Shown here piece after piece: positions 13,920-20,621 of a DNA stretch of 23,735 nucleotides. The stretch covers positions 1 to 23,735 of the forward strand of contig JAITSM010000221.1 of assembly GCA_031287815.1 (NCBI GenBank), read 5' to 3'. A model generated the notes under the pieces. The model had not been told where the DNA came from and searched no databases. It worked only from the letters and a program-made list of their open reading frames with translations. Positions within the stretch are counted from its first letter, which is position 1; every line of letters begins with the position of its first letter. Source of the DNA: Prevotellaceae bacterium. GTDB lineage: Bacteria > Bacteroidota > Bacteroidia > Bacteroidales > UBA932. The translations under genes were made by a program, and so were the position numbers.

Positions 13920-14852
13920 CTAACCTGAATAGTGTCTCCCGCAGTTGCCCGAATACATACAGTCCGAGCACGGTGAGCATCGTAGTATCCAGCGAGCATC
14001 CACTGCGTCGCAGCAACCTTTACCGTTATATCCTGAGCTTAACACATCCGCTGCGACTGCACAATGTACACTTTCATCCCATTGTCCTTTATCAAAAGCA
14101 CATTTGAAATCATCATACATAGCAGGCCTCCATCCTGTCGGACATTTATGGTTTGTTGGCGAGTAGTTAGCGACTACTTCATACCCCATTTTTTTCCATT
14201 CAATATTACATGCTGATATGGCATTATCGTCTGTCAAATCCCTACAATAACTACCGACAACGGTTAAATGTGGCAGGCAGTTTCCGTCATTATGAACTTC
14301 ATCTCGCCCCACGCCGCCGGGACAACCGGTGGCATCGGTCAAAGCAGTAATAGTAGTTACGGCGTATTTGTCATCGTTGACAGTAGTATCATTTACAATA
14401 AACGGTTTTGTTCCTTTGAACGTATAGCTCCCGTTGTTATATGATATGGCATTGGGCGGATAGTCGCTACCGTAGGTGCACCAGTTGAATTTTTCAGGCG
14501 CATTGGGCGCATTGCTTAATGTAGCGGTAACGGTTGTTCCTGCATTGGTAGCGGCATATTCAATAAAGAAGCCACGTGCAGTGGCGTTAGTAACCGTACC
14601 GTTTCCCTCTGTTTTAGTGGGATTGGAAACGGTTGCGGTAGAAAAAGAGTTTGCCGGCGTTGTACCTGTTACCGGGCAGAAATCTATCCATACCCACACA
14701 CGATTATTGTAGGGCGCAGAGGGGATGTTAGTCCATTCCACTTTAAAGGTTACTTTGTTTGTGGAATAATCCGTAGAAAGCGGCGTTATCTTTACGGTGG
14801 CATTTGCGGCAACGCTTATCAGCATTGCAAAAAAGAAAAGAATTGTTTTCAT
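13920..14852 (-). CDS. Secreted Cys-rich protein with shared N-terminal domain (paralogue 2)
   Basis: A 310-residue protein with signal peptide MKTILFFFAMLISVAANA. The shared domain (about residues 19-190) shows YNNRVWVWIDFCPV, ARGFFIEY, FNWCTYGSDYPPNA, SYTFKGTKPFIV and TDATGCPG. The C-terminal third differs from paralogue 1 and is rich in cysteine (CRDL, CNIEW, GKGCCDAVD, CSPCSDCMYSGNCG). KCPTGWRPAMYDDFKCAF resembles the CPxGWxLP signature of FISUMP domains, but the usual VRCVR-like ending is missing. It is therefore possibly a degenerate or rearranged FISUMP domain. It is exported and probably disulfide-bonded; the function is unknown. It is expressed from leader C, with the ATG 31 nt after that leader's last hairpin. 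Confidence 0.83.
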   Translation of the reverse strand: MKTILFFFAMLISVAANATVKITPLSTDYSTNKVTFKVEWTNIPSAPYNNRVWVWIDFCPVTGTTPANSFSTATVSNPTKTEGNGTVTNATARGFFIEYAATNAGTTVTATLSNAPNAPEKFNWCTYGSDYPPNAISYNNGSYTFKGTKPFIVNDTTVNDDKYAVTTITALTDATGCPGGVGRDEVHNDGNCLPHLTVVGSYCRDLTDDNAISACNIEWKKMGYEVVANYSPTNHKCPTGWRPAMYDDFKCAFDKGQWDESVHCAVAADVLSSGYNGKGCCDAVDARWILRCSPCSDCMYSGNCGRHYSG

Positions 14853-15209
14853 AAAAATGTTTTTTTAAAGTTAATATTGTTTTTTGCAGCTTTTGGTTGT
14901 TTTGCGCGAGTGATTAAACAAACACAAAACACTCCTGCACAAAACAACCTTATGCTGCCAAATTTTATAAAGACACTATTATCTTTACACTATTGTATGG
15001 TTATTTACTTTTATTTTTCGTAAAAATGAAAGGAGTACATTCATCAACTTACACACCTAAGAGGTACCACGAGGACCTTTCACATTGTAAATTAACAAAC
15101 GTACTCCTTATAAGAATACTGTTAATTAAAGAAAATTCGTGGTTCTCTTTAGGTGTTAAAATAAAAGTTGTACCAACAATTATTTCTAATGTGTAAAGAA
15201 CATCAATAC
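14853..15209 (-). promoter_or_regulatory. Structured 5' leader RNA, copy C
   Basis: Arm 15045-15096 (CAACTT, ACACCTAA, ACCACGA, AAATTAAC) pairs imperfectly with 15121-15170. The loop 15097-15120 holds GTACTCCTT (15101-15109), which is the exact complement of AAGGAGTAC at 15030-15038, six bases 3' of the stem in the transcript. These nine base pairs share no sequence with the equivalent pairs in copies A, B or D. A short hairpin follows (TTTTT/AAAAA). The terminal hairpin is 14884-14961: GGTTGTTTTG (14895-14904) with CAAAACAACC (14940-14949), flanked by TTGCAGC and GCTGC, with an extra GAGTG/CACTC stem in its loop. Confidence 0.78.
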
Positions 15210-15214
15210 CGCTG

Positions 15215-15244
15215 CAAATATATTACTTTATTTTTTATTTGCAA
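15215..15244 (-). promoter_or_regulatory. Promoter of leader C
   Basis: The minus strand has TTG (15244-15242), 19 nt, TATATTTG (15222-15215), then CAGCGG. It begins about 50 bp after the ilvC stop codon and is the same module as the other three leaders. Confidence 0.8.
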
Positions 15245-15292
15245 CTATTTTAGAAAAAGTTTTTCCGCAAGGTGATTCCGACGCCAGCCTTG

Positions 15293-16339
15293 TTAATTGT
15301 TTTCCGGACGGAGTTTACGTACCACCGCGCCGGTGCGCCACATTTCGCTGTGGCGGAGTTGCGCCAGCTCGGCTTCGAGTTTTTCGCGGTAATCCGGACG
15401 GGAATTGCAGTCGATGGAGCGTTGGGCTTCGTTGCCGTTGGCTACTTCGGCGTAGAGTTTTTGGAATACCGGCCTGGTGGCGTCGTGGAAGGCGCCCATC
15501 CAGTCCAGCGCGCCGCGTTGGGCGGTGGTGGAGCAGTTGGCATACATCCAGTCCATGCCTTTTTCGGCGAAGAGGGGCATCAGCGACTGGGTGAGTTCTT
15601 CCACCGTTTCGTTGAACGCTTCGGAGGGGGTGTGCCCGTTTTCGCGCAGGACTTCGTATTGTGCCAGCAGGAGTCCCTGAATAGCGCCCATCAGGGTGCC
15701 GCGTTCGCCGGTGAGGTCGGAGAAGACTTCGCGCTTGAAATCGGTTTCAAACAAATAGCCCGAGCCCACGCCGATACCCAGTGCAATCGCGCGGTTACGG
15801 GCTTTGCCGGTGGCGTCCTGAAATACGGCAAAGCTGGCGTTCAGCCCGCGCCCTTCCAGGAACATCCGGCGCAGCGACGTGCCTGAGCCTTTCGGCGCCA
15901 CCAGAATCACGTCGATGCCGTCCGGCGGGATGATGCCGGTCCGTTCCTTGTAGGTGATGCCGAAGCCGTGCGAGAAGTAGAGGGCTTTCCCGGCGGCGAG
16001 ATGCGGTTTGATGCGCGGCCACACTTCTATCTGCGCAGCGTCGGAGAGCAGGTACTGGACAATCGTTCCTTTGGCCGCCGCCTCTTCTATCTCGAAGAGG
16101 GTCTCGCCCGGCGCCCAGCCGTCGGCGACTGCCTTGTCCCATGTTTTGCCGCCCCTGCGCTGGCCGACAATGACGTTAAAACCGTTGTCGCGCAAATTCA
16201 GCGACTGTCCGGGACCCTGTACGCCATAGCCGATGACGGCGATGGTTTCGTTTTTCAAAAATTCCCTTGCCTGTTCGAGGGGAAACTCTTCACGGGTGAT
16301 AACTTTTTCATCTACCCCGCCAAAATTCATTAGTGCCAT
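15293..16339 (-). CDS. ilvC: Ketol-acid reductoisomerase
   Basis: Second common step of valine and isoleucine synthesis: NADPH- and Mg-dependent isomerisation and reduction of acetolactate or acetohydroxybutyrate, in the cytosol. The 348-residue protein starts MALMNFGGVDEKVITREEF. It shows the nucleotide-binding GYGVQGPGQSLNL (37-49) and GQRRGGKTWD, then SHGFGITYKE, VILVAPKGSGTSLR, and NETVEELTQSLMPL with NCSTTAQRGALDW in the helical metal-binding domain. It is collinear with Bacteroides IlvC from end to end (last residues RKLRPENN). It lies 58 bp downstream of ilvN in the same direction; the spacer is made of heptamer repeats, and the pair is probably one transcript. ilvB and ilvD are not in the window. 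Confidence 0.97.
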   Translation of the reverse strand: MALMNFGGVDEKVITREEFPLEQAREFLKNETIAVIGYGVQGPGQSLNLRDNGFNVIVGQRRGGKTWDKAVADGWAPGETLFEIEEAAAKGTIVQYLLSDAAQIEVWPRIKPHLAAGKALYFSHGFGITYKERTGIIPPDGIDVILVAPKGSGTSLRRMFLEGRGLNASFAVFQDATGKARNRAIALGIGVGSGYLFETDFKREVFSDLTGERGTLMGAIQGLLLAQYEVLRENGHTPSEAFNETVEELTQSLMPLFAEKGMDWMYANCSTTAQRGALDWMGAFHDATRPVFQKLYAEVANGNEAQRSIDCNSRPDYREKLEAELAQLRHSEMWRTGAVVRKLRPENN

Positions 16340-16348
16340 ATTCTTTGT

Positions 16349-16432
16349 GTTTAAAGTTTAAAGTTTCAGGTTTAAAGTTTCCGGCGCCAGCCACTGCCTA
16401 CTGTTTACTGCCACTGCCAACTGCCAACTGCA
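16349..16432. repeat. Heptamer arrays between ilvN and ilvC, running into ilvN
   Basis: GTTTAAA, GTTTAAA, GTTTCAG, GTTTAAA and GTTTCCG (16349-16383) are followed by GCGCCAGCC and then ACTGCCT, ACTGTTT, ACTGCC, ACTGCCA, ACTGCCA and ACTGCA (16393-16432). The ilvN stop codon and last ten or so codons are inside the second array, which nearly duplicates the array at 10462-10503. Confidence 0.75.
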
Positions 16433-16946
16433 CCGCCGCGAGCATATCTGTCAGTTTTTCCACGTTTGATTTGGTGATGGCAATGCGCCCGGAGCGGATA
16501 AATTGCAGCACGCCGGTTTTTTTGCTCAGTTCTTCAAACAGGGCTTGCGTTTCTTCGTAGCGTCCGGTTTTTTCGATGACCGTCCAGACGTCGGTGATGT
16601 CCAGTATCCGTATGTTATAGCGGCGCACAAGTTCTTCGATAGACCCCAGCGCCAGCAGTTTTCCGGTAGGCAGCTTGTAGAGGGCTATTTCCTGAAAAAC
16701 GAGGTCTTCGTCGGTATTATAATAGGCCTTGATAATATCCACCCGCTTGTCGATTTGTTTCACCACCTTTACAATCATTTCAGGGTCGGCGAAAGTAGTA
16801 ATCGTAAATTTGTGGATGCCCTCGATCGCCGAGGGCGACACCGACAGGGTTTCGATATTCAGCCCCCGCCGGGTGAGGATAATGGTAATCTGGTTCAACA
16901 GCCCCACCATGTTTTCCGAAAAAATAGTTATTGTGTATAAAGCCAT
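16398..16946 (-). CDS. ilvN: Acetolactate synthase small (regulatory) subunit
   Basis: Regulatory subunit that activates the IlvB catalytic subunit and usually gives feedback control by branched-chain amino acids. The 182 residues begin with an ACT domain (about 1-78: YTITIFSENMVGLLNQITI, then RRGLNIETLSVSPS). The second, C-terminal regulatory domain follows (VFQEIALYKLPTGKLLALGS through FIRSGRIAITKS). The last residues, VGSGSKQ, are encoded by the heptamer array and almost equal the end of the flavodiiron protein (VGSSSKQ). No catalytic subunit gene is adjacent: a divergent promoter region follows upstream instead of ilvB, whereas Bacteroides usually keeps ilvB next to ilvN. It is probably transcribed with ilvC. 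Confidence 0.95.
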   Translation of the reverse strand: MALYTITIFSENMVGLLNQITIILTRRGLNIETLSVSPSAIEGIHKFTITTFADPEMIVKVVKQIDKRVDIIKAYYNTDEDLVFQEIALYKLPTGKLLALGSIEELVRRYNIRILDITDVWTVIEKTGRYEETQALFEELSKKTGVLQFIRSGRIAITKSNVEKLTDMLAAVQLAVGSGSKQ

Positions 16947-16987
16947 CCGTTGGTTTATGAATATGATGTTTTAAGATTTTAATTTTG

Positions 16988-16995
16988 CAAAGATA
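16988..16995 (-). promoter_or_regulatory. -7 element for ilvN-ilvC
   Basis: The minus strand reads TATCTTTG (16995-16988), about 42 nt before the ilvN ATG. The leader would be too short for an attenuator. No clear -33 TTG. Confidence 0.55.
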
Positions 16996-17064
16996 GCGTT
17001 TTTTTGAAACTATGCGTTAAAAGTTAAGAATGGAATGGTTTTTGAAAAACTTTTTCAAAAATAG

Positions 17065-17094
17065 TTGCAATTAAAAAATAAAGTAATATATTTG
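17065..17094 (+). promoter_or_regulatory. Promoter of leader D
   Basis: TTG (17065-17067), 19 nt, TATATTTG (17087-17094), then CAGCGG. The segment upstream (AAAAACTTTTTCAAAAATAG) is shared with copies B and C, so the conserved module is about 60 bp. It is the only plus-strand copy. Confidence 0.82.
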
Positions 17095-17100
17095 CAGCGG

Positions 17101-17403
17101 TTATTATGTTCATTGAAATTATTGAGAAATGGCATATTGAAAATATGTCAGCTCTTGTCCAACTGAAAGACTTCGACGGTTTTTGTGTAAAAGGATAAGA
17201 TTAGAAACCATAATGAGAACGTGGACTTTCTTATTTTTTACACGGGTAGTCGAAGACCCTTCAGTTGATAAGTTAGTCCGCGTTTAGGTTTTTTACAAAT
17301 ATGATATTAAGAAAACCTAAAAATTAGCAGCGAACAAAAATTCGTAGCAGGGGGTTGTTTTATAAAATTGGTTTGTGTTTGCAAAACAGCCCCAATGCTG
17401 CGA
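17101..17403 (+). promoter_or_regulatory. Structured 5' leader RNA, copy D
   Basis: A small hairpin near the 5' end (CATATT/AATATG, about 17133-17147) is followed by the long stem: 17160-17200 (CAACTGAA, CTTCGAC, GTGTAAAA, ATAAGA) with 17229-17267. The loop 17201-17228 holds AACGTGGACT (17218-17227), which pairs over ten positions, one of them G-U, with AGTCCGCGTT (17275-17284), seven bases 3' of the stem. A hairpin AGGTTTT/AAAACCT (17286-17318) follows. The terminal hairpin is 17341-17403 (GGGGTTGTTTT with AAAACAGCCCC, then GCTGC; loop GTTTGTGTTTG). Unlike the other copies, no long gene starts 30 nt later. The first ATG (17443) opens only 13 codons, and the secreted FISUMP gene starts 770 nt downstream, after inserted repeats. 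Confidence 0.78.
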
Positions 17404-17696
17404 AAATAGAACATAGACTTATAGACAATAGAACATAGACAAATGAACCGCCAACAACGTCCCGTAGGGACGGCATGTTGGTAGAAAACGATTATCCCAC
17501 CCCAGCTCCACCGTCCCCTGGGACGGAATGTGAAAAGGGTTAACAATAAAAAAAGATGCATTTATGTTAAGGAATAATAATCACATTTCGTCCCTCACGG
17601 GACGACGGCGACGGAATACTCATCGTTTCTACCAACATTCCGTCCCAGGGGACGAGTTTAACGAACAACGAACAATGAATAGTGTCTATTGCTACA
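17404..17696. repeat. REP-like palindrome cluster in the spacer after leader D
   Basis: Four short palindromes of the GTCCC...GGGAC type: 17458-17472 (CGTCCCGTAGGGACG), 17511-17526, 17588-17603 and 17639-17653. An 17-18-bp inverted repeat (ATGTTGGTAGAAAACGAT at 17476-17493, complement at 17621-17637) brackets the inner two. Direct repeats of AGAACATAGAC (about 17408 and 17430) and AACGAACAACG lie at the edges. It is probably mobile, REP-type intergenic DNA; no transposase is present. Confidence 0.65.
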
Positions 17697-18111
17697 CGTG
17701 CCGCAAATCGTTTTCACCCCTGCGAAACAGTTTGCGGCGCTGCCGCAAGTCGTTTTCACCCCTGCGAAGGGTTTGCGGCGCTGCCGCAAGTCGTTTTCAC
17801 CCCTGCGAAGGGTTTGCGGCGCTGCCGCAAATCGTTTTCACCCCTGCGGAAGGGTTTGCGGCGCTGCCGCAAGTCGTTTTCACCCCTGCGAAAGGGTTTG
17901 CGGCGCTGCCGCAAATCGTTTTCACCCCTGCGAAACAGTTTGCGGCGCTGCCGCAAATCGATTGCACCCCTGCGAAAGGATTTGCGGCGCTGCCGCAAGT
18001 CGTTTTCACCCCTGCGGAAGGGTTTGCGGCGCTGCCGCAAGTCGTTTTCACCCCTGCGAAAGGGTTTGCGGCGCTGCCGCAAGTCGATTGCAGCTCTGCA
18101 AAGCGGTTTTC
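17697..18111. repeat. Tandem array, 43-44-bp unit, about 9.5 copies
   Basis: Each unit holds the hairpin TTTGCGGCGCTGCCGCAA and the stretch GTCGTTTTCACCCCTGCG. Copies differ at a few places: AAGTCG or AAATCG, GAAAGGG or GAAGGG or GAAACAG, and TTTTCACCCC or ATTGCACCCC. The last copy decays into GATTGCAGCTCTGCAAAGCGG. All three plus-strand frames are nearly open because of base composition. The array lies between leader D and the FISUMP gene on the expected transcript. Confidence 0.85.
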
Positions 18112-18176
18112 AAGTCTACTGCAAACCGGTTGCAGCTTATACTATCGGATTTTTAACCAATAAATAACTAATAATT

Positions 18177-19412
18177 ATGAAACATTTATCAAAACAAACA
18201 AGCCCCCAATCCCCCAAAGGGGGAACAGGGCTTATGCGCTTAACAAAAAATTTCCCCTTCGGGGGATTTAGGAGGCTTCTCGGGGGAGTCAGGAGGCTTG
18301 TTCTCCTCCTTCTTTTTGGAATAGGGGGTTCGCCTGCTTCTTTTGCGCAGGCTACGGTTACGCCTATCAGCGCAAATTATGACCGCCAGGAGGTAACTTT
18401 TCGCGTGGCATGGAATGCGGCTACCGCCGCTAACAACCGCGTATGGGTGTGGGTAGACTTTTGTTCCGTCGCTGGCACGATGACCGGCGCCTTTGCTCCG
18501 GCAACCGTCAGCCCGGTATCCGTCACCAACGGAAGCTACGATGGAGAAAATGGACGAGGCTTATATATATATGGCAACCCCACGACCGTTACCGTAGCTT
18601 TAAGCGGCGCTACCAGCCAGTTCAACTGGTGCGCCTACGGCAGCGACTACCCGCCCAATGTAACGCTGGATGCGGGAAGTTATACCTTCAAAGGAACAAC
18701 CGATTTTATAGTGAGCAATCCCGCACAGACCGTAACCACTACAACCATATCAAAGGCAAGTTTAACGCTTACGGCGCAAAGTACCTTTACTGACGCAACC
18801 GGTTGTCCCGGCATAGGAAGCCTTTATTGTCCCTATACCGGTAGCGATTTATATATGGACGCTACGCACCTTTGTCAACAACGCACAGGCGGCGCACAAA
18901 ACTGGGAAGCATGGATAAAAGACACGCGCGATAATGAATTGTATAGAATCGTCCTTATCCCCGACGATAATTGGTGGACAGCAGAAGAGATACGCTATGA
19001 TGCATCTGCTACTCAACAAAGTTACAAATGCCCAACTGGTGGTATGCGGACTATTTATAACAAACCTGCTGACCATGCTTGTCCGGCTAATTGGATTTTG
19101 CCTTCTTTTGCAGAGTGGAGTAATTTACATACCATCGCCACAAATGTGCAATTGTCAAACGCAAACACAGTATGCGGTGTGGGCGAAAACTGGTTTGGTA
19201 TATCTCTTGAGCCATTCGCTGACCGGACTGATATCGCCAATAATGAGTACCCAACCACCTGCCTCCCGGGGTATGACAATCAGTGGGGGAGGTACCACGC
19301 CCGACAGGAAGAGGCGATCCATATAGGTTGTAATGAAAATGGCTGGATGTCGGCCTGGCAGGCACACCACCACTACGCCTGGAATCAAGTCCGCTGCATT
19401 CGTCATTTGTAG
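18177..19412 (+). CDS. Secreted FISUMP-domain protein with shared N-terminal domain (paralogue 3)
   Basis: A 411-residue exported protein. Residues 1-58 form an unusually long signal region: a basic stretch partly encoded by palindromic elements (SPQSPKGG, FPFGGFRRLLGG), then a hydrophobic core LVLLLLFGIGGSPASFAQA. Residues 59-215 are the domain shared with the genes at 6752 and 13920 (NNRVWVWVDFCSV, NGRGLYIYG, FNWCAYGSDYPPN, YTFKGTTDFIV, TDATGCPG). Residues about 240-411 match the FISUMP family (Fibrobacter succinogenes major paralogous domain, C-type-lectin-like): DTRDNELYRIVLIPDDNWW, RYDA, ACPANWILPSFAEWSNL (301-317) and the ending NQVRCIRHL. Such domains are found in surface proteins, and ligand binding is inferred only. 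The start ATG 18177 follows A/T-rich DNA; Met20 is a possible alternative start. Confidence 0.87.
   Translation: MKHLSKQTSPQSPKGGTGLMRLTKNFPFGGFRRLLGGVRRLVLLLLFGIGGSPASFAQATVTPISANYDRQEVTFRVAWNAATAANNRVWVWVDFCSVAGTMTGAFAPATVSPVSVTNGSYDGENGRGLYIYGNPTTVTVALSGATSQFNWCAYGSDYPPNVTLDAGSYTFKGTTDFIVSNPAQTVTTTTISKASLTLTAQSTFTDATGCPGIGSLYCPYTGSDLYMDATHLCQQRTGGAQNWEAWIKDTRDNELYRIVLIPDDNWWTAEEIRYDASATQQSYKCPTGGMRTIYNKPADHACPANWILPSFAEWSNLHTIATNVQLSNANTVCGVGENWFGISLEPFADRTDIANNEYPTTCLPGYDNQWGRYHARQEEAIHIGCNENGWMSAWQAHHHYAWNQVRCIRHL
18198..18308. repeat. G/C-rich palindromic elements within the FISUMP gene's signal region
   Basis: AAGCCCCCAATCCCCCAAAG with GGGGGAAC (18200-18227), then CCCCTTCGGGGGATTTAGG and GGCTTCTCGGGGGAGTCAGG (18252-18302), are in frame within codons 8-43. 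They are the same type as the element at 7552 but read in the opposite direction. Confidence 0.6.
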
Positions 19413-19592
19413 TTTTTACAAAAATAAATTTCACCTGCCGAAACAAAAAATATTGTTTCTTGCTGTTGCATTTCTTGAATTTATTAAGTTTTCAACGCAT
19501 AATCCATTAACAAGAATATGGCAGTTTCTTGTTCCTTTACCTATTGTTACATTTGTTCCACTGTCAATTTTTGTGAATTTGTTAAAAACATG
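19413..19592. other. Short intergenic stretch with a weak hairpin
   Basis: GAAACAA (about 19440-19446) and TTGTTTC (about 19455-19461) form a seven-base stem followed by TTGCTGTTGC. It could end the FISUMP transcript but lacks a clean T run. The remainder is A/T-rich. Confidence 0.3.
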
Positions 19593-19623
19593 TTTGTAAA
19601 TTCAAAAAATAGTAGTACCTTTG
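19593..19623 (+). promoter_or_regulatory. Promoter of the rpsL cluster
   Basis: TTTG (19593-19596), 19 nt, TACCTTTG (19616-19623), then CAACCC. This is a full consensus Bacteroidetes promoter about 46 nt before rpsL. Confidence 0.8.
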
Positions 19624-19669
19624 CAACCCATTTTTTGGAATAGTACATAAAAAAGAATAATATAAAATT

Positions 19670-20059
19670 ATGCCAACAATTCAACAACTTGTACGCAAAG
19701 GACGCGTGCAAATCGAAGAAAAAAGTAAATCGCGCGCGTTGGACGCCTGCCCGCAACGGCGCGGCGTATGTGTGCGCGTGTACACTACTACCCCCAAGAA
19801 ACCCAATTCGGCCATGCGTAAAGTAGCCCGTGTGCGCCTCACCAACCAAAAGGAAGTGAATGCTTATATCCCGGGCGAAGGGCACAATTTGCAGGAACAC
19901 TCCATTGTGCTGGTGCGCGGCGGCCGTGTGAAAGATTTACCCGGCGTGCGCTACCATATCCTGCGCGGTGCATTGGATACCGCCGGCGTAGAAGGGCGTA
20001 CGCAAAGCCGCTCGCTCTACGGCGCAAAACGCCCGAAAGCAGGCGCAGCGAAAAAATAA
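19670..20059 (+). CDS. rpsL: 30S ribosomal protein S12
   Basis: Decoding-centre protein of the small subunit. The 129 residues show MPTIQQLVRKGR, the loop TTTPKKPNSAMRKVARVRLTN with lysines 43-44 at the position where streptomycin-resistance changes occur, GEGHNLQEHSIVLVRGGRVKDLPGVRYH, and the basic tail YGAKRPKAGAAKK. It is the wild-type (streptomycin-sensitive) form as far as these positions show. First gene of the cluster, with its own strong promoter; rpsG starts 68 bp later. Confidence 0.98.
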   Translation: MPTIQQLVRKGRVQIEEKSKSRALDACPQRRGVCVRVYTTTPKKPNSAMRKVARVRLTNQKEVNAYIPGEGHNLQEHSIVLVRGGRVKDLPGVRYHILRGALDTAGVEGRTQSRSLYGAKRPKAGAAKK

Positions 20060-20127
20060 CAGCTAAGAAACAGAAACAATGGCGTCAAACATCATCCTGA
20101 CGTTTAAATAAAAAAAATAATAACAAC

Positions 20128-20604
20128 ATGAGAAAAACGAAGCCTAAAAAGAGGATTCTACTTCCCGACCCCAAGTACGGAGACGTACTTGTAACGCAGT
20201 TTGTAAATAACCTGATGTTAAAGGGGAAGAAGAGTATTGCCTACGGCATTTTTTACGATGCAATTAACATGGTAGGCGAGAAGATGAAAGATTCTGACAA
20301 GGCTCCTCTCGAAATTTGGAGGAAAGCGCTCGAAAACGTAACCCCGCAGGTGGAAGTAAAAAGTCGCCGCGTAGGGGGCGCGAACTTTCAAGTTCCGACA
20401 GAAGTACGCCCTGGCCGGAAAGTTTCATTAAGCATTAAACATTTGATATCTTTTGCCCGCAAGCGCAACGGCCATTCTATGGCCGAAAAACTGAGCGCCG
20501 AAATTCTTGCGGCGTTCAACGAAGAAGGCGGCGCATTCAAACGCAAGGAAGATATGCACAAAATGGCGGAAGCCAACAAAGCTTTTGCCCACTACAGATT
20601 TTAG
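20128..20604 (+). CDS. rpsG: 30S ribosomal protein S7
   Basis: Head protein of the small subunit that binds the 3' domain of 16S rRNA and lines the E site. The 158 residues begin MRKTKPKKRILLPDPKYGD and contain VTQFVNNLMLKGKKSIAYGI, KSRRVGGANFQVPTEVRPGR and the ending HKMAEANKAFAHYRF, all standard and of family length. The spacer after rpsL holds a small inverted repeat (GTCA/TGAC around 20084-20102). fusA begins 17 bp after the stop, preceded by AAGGAGA, one of the few clear Shine-Dalgarno-like sequences in the window. Confidence 0.98.
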   Translation: MRKTKPKKRILLPDPKYGDVLVTQFVNNLMLKGKKSIAYGIFYDAINMVGEKMKDSDKAPLEIWRKALENVTPQVEVKSRRVGGANFQVPTEVRPGRKVSLSIKHLISFARKRNGHSMAEKLSAEILAAFNEEGGAFKRKEDMHKMAEANKAFAHYRF

Positions 20605-20621
20605 TTTGGTAAGGAGATAAA

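Noticed and set aside
17564..18163. 199-codon open frame, and two other long frames, across the 43-44-bp tandem array
   Set aside because: All frames on both strands are open because of the repeat's composition, the translations are simple repeats (FAALPQVVFTPAKG type), and no start context or domain supports translation.
18177..19412. Diversity-generating retroelement target
   Set aside because: The FISUMP/C-lectin-like ending would suit one, but no reverse transcriptase, Avd or template repeat with adenine-specific differences is present in the window. A genome search for a template matching the 3' end would decide.
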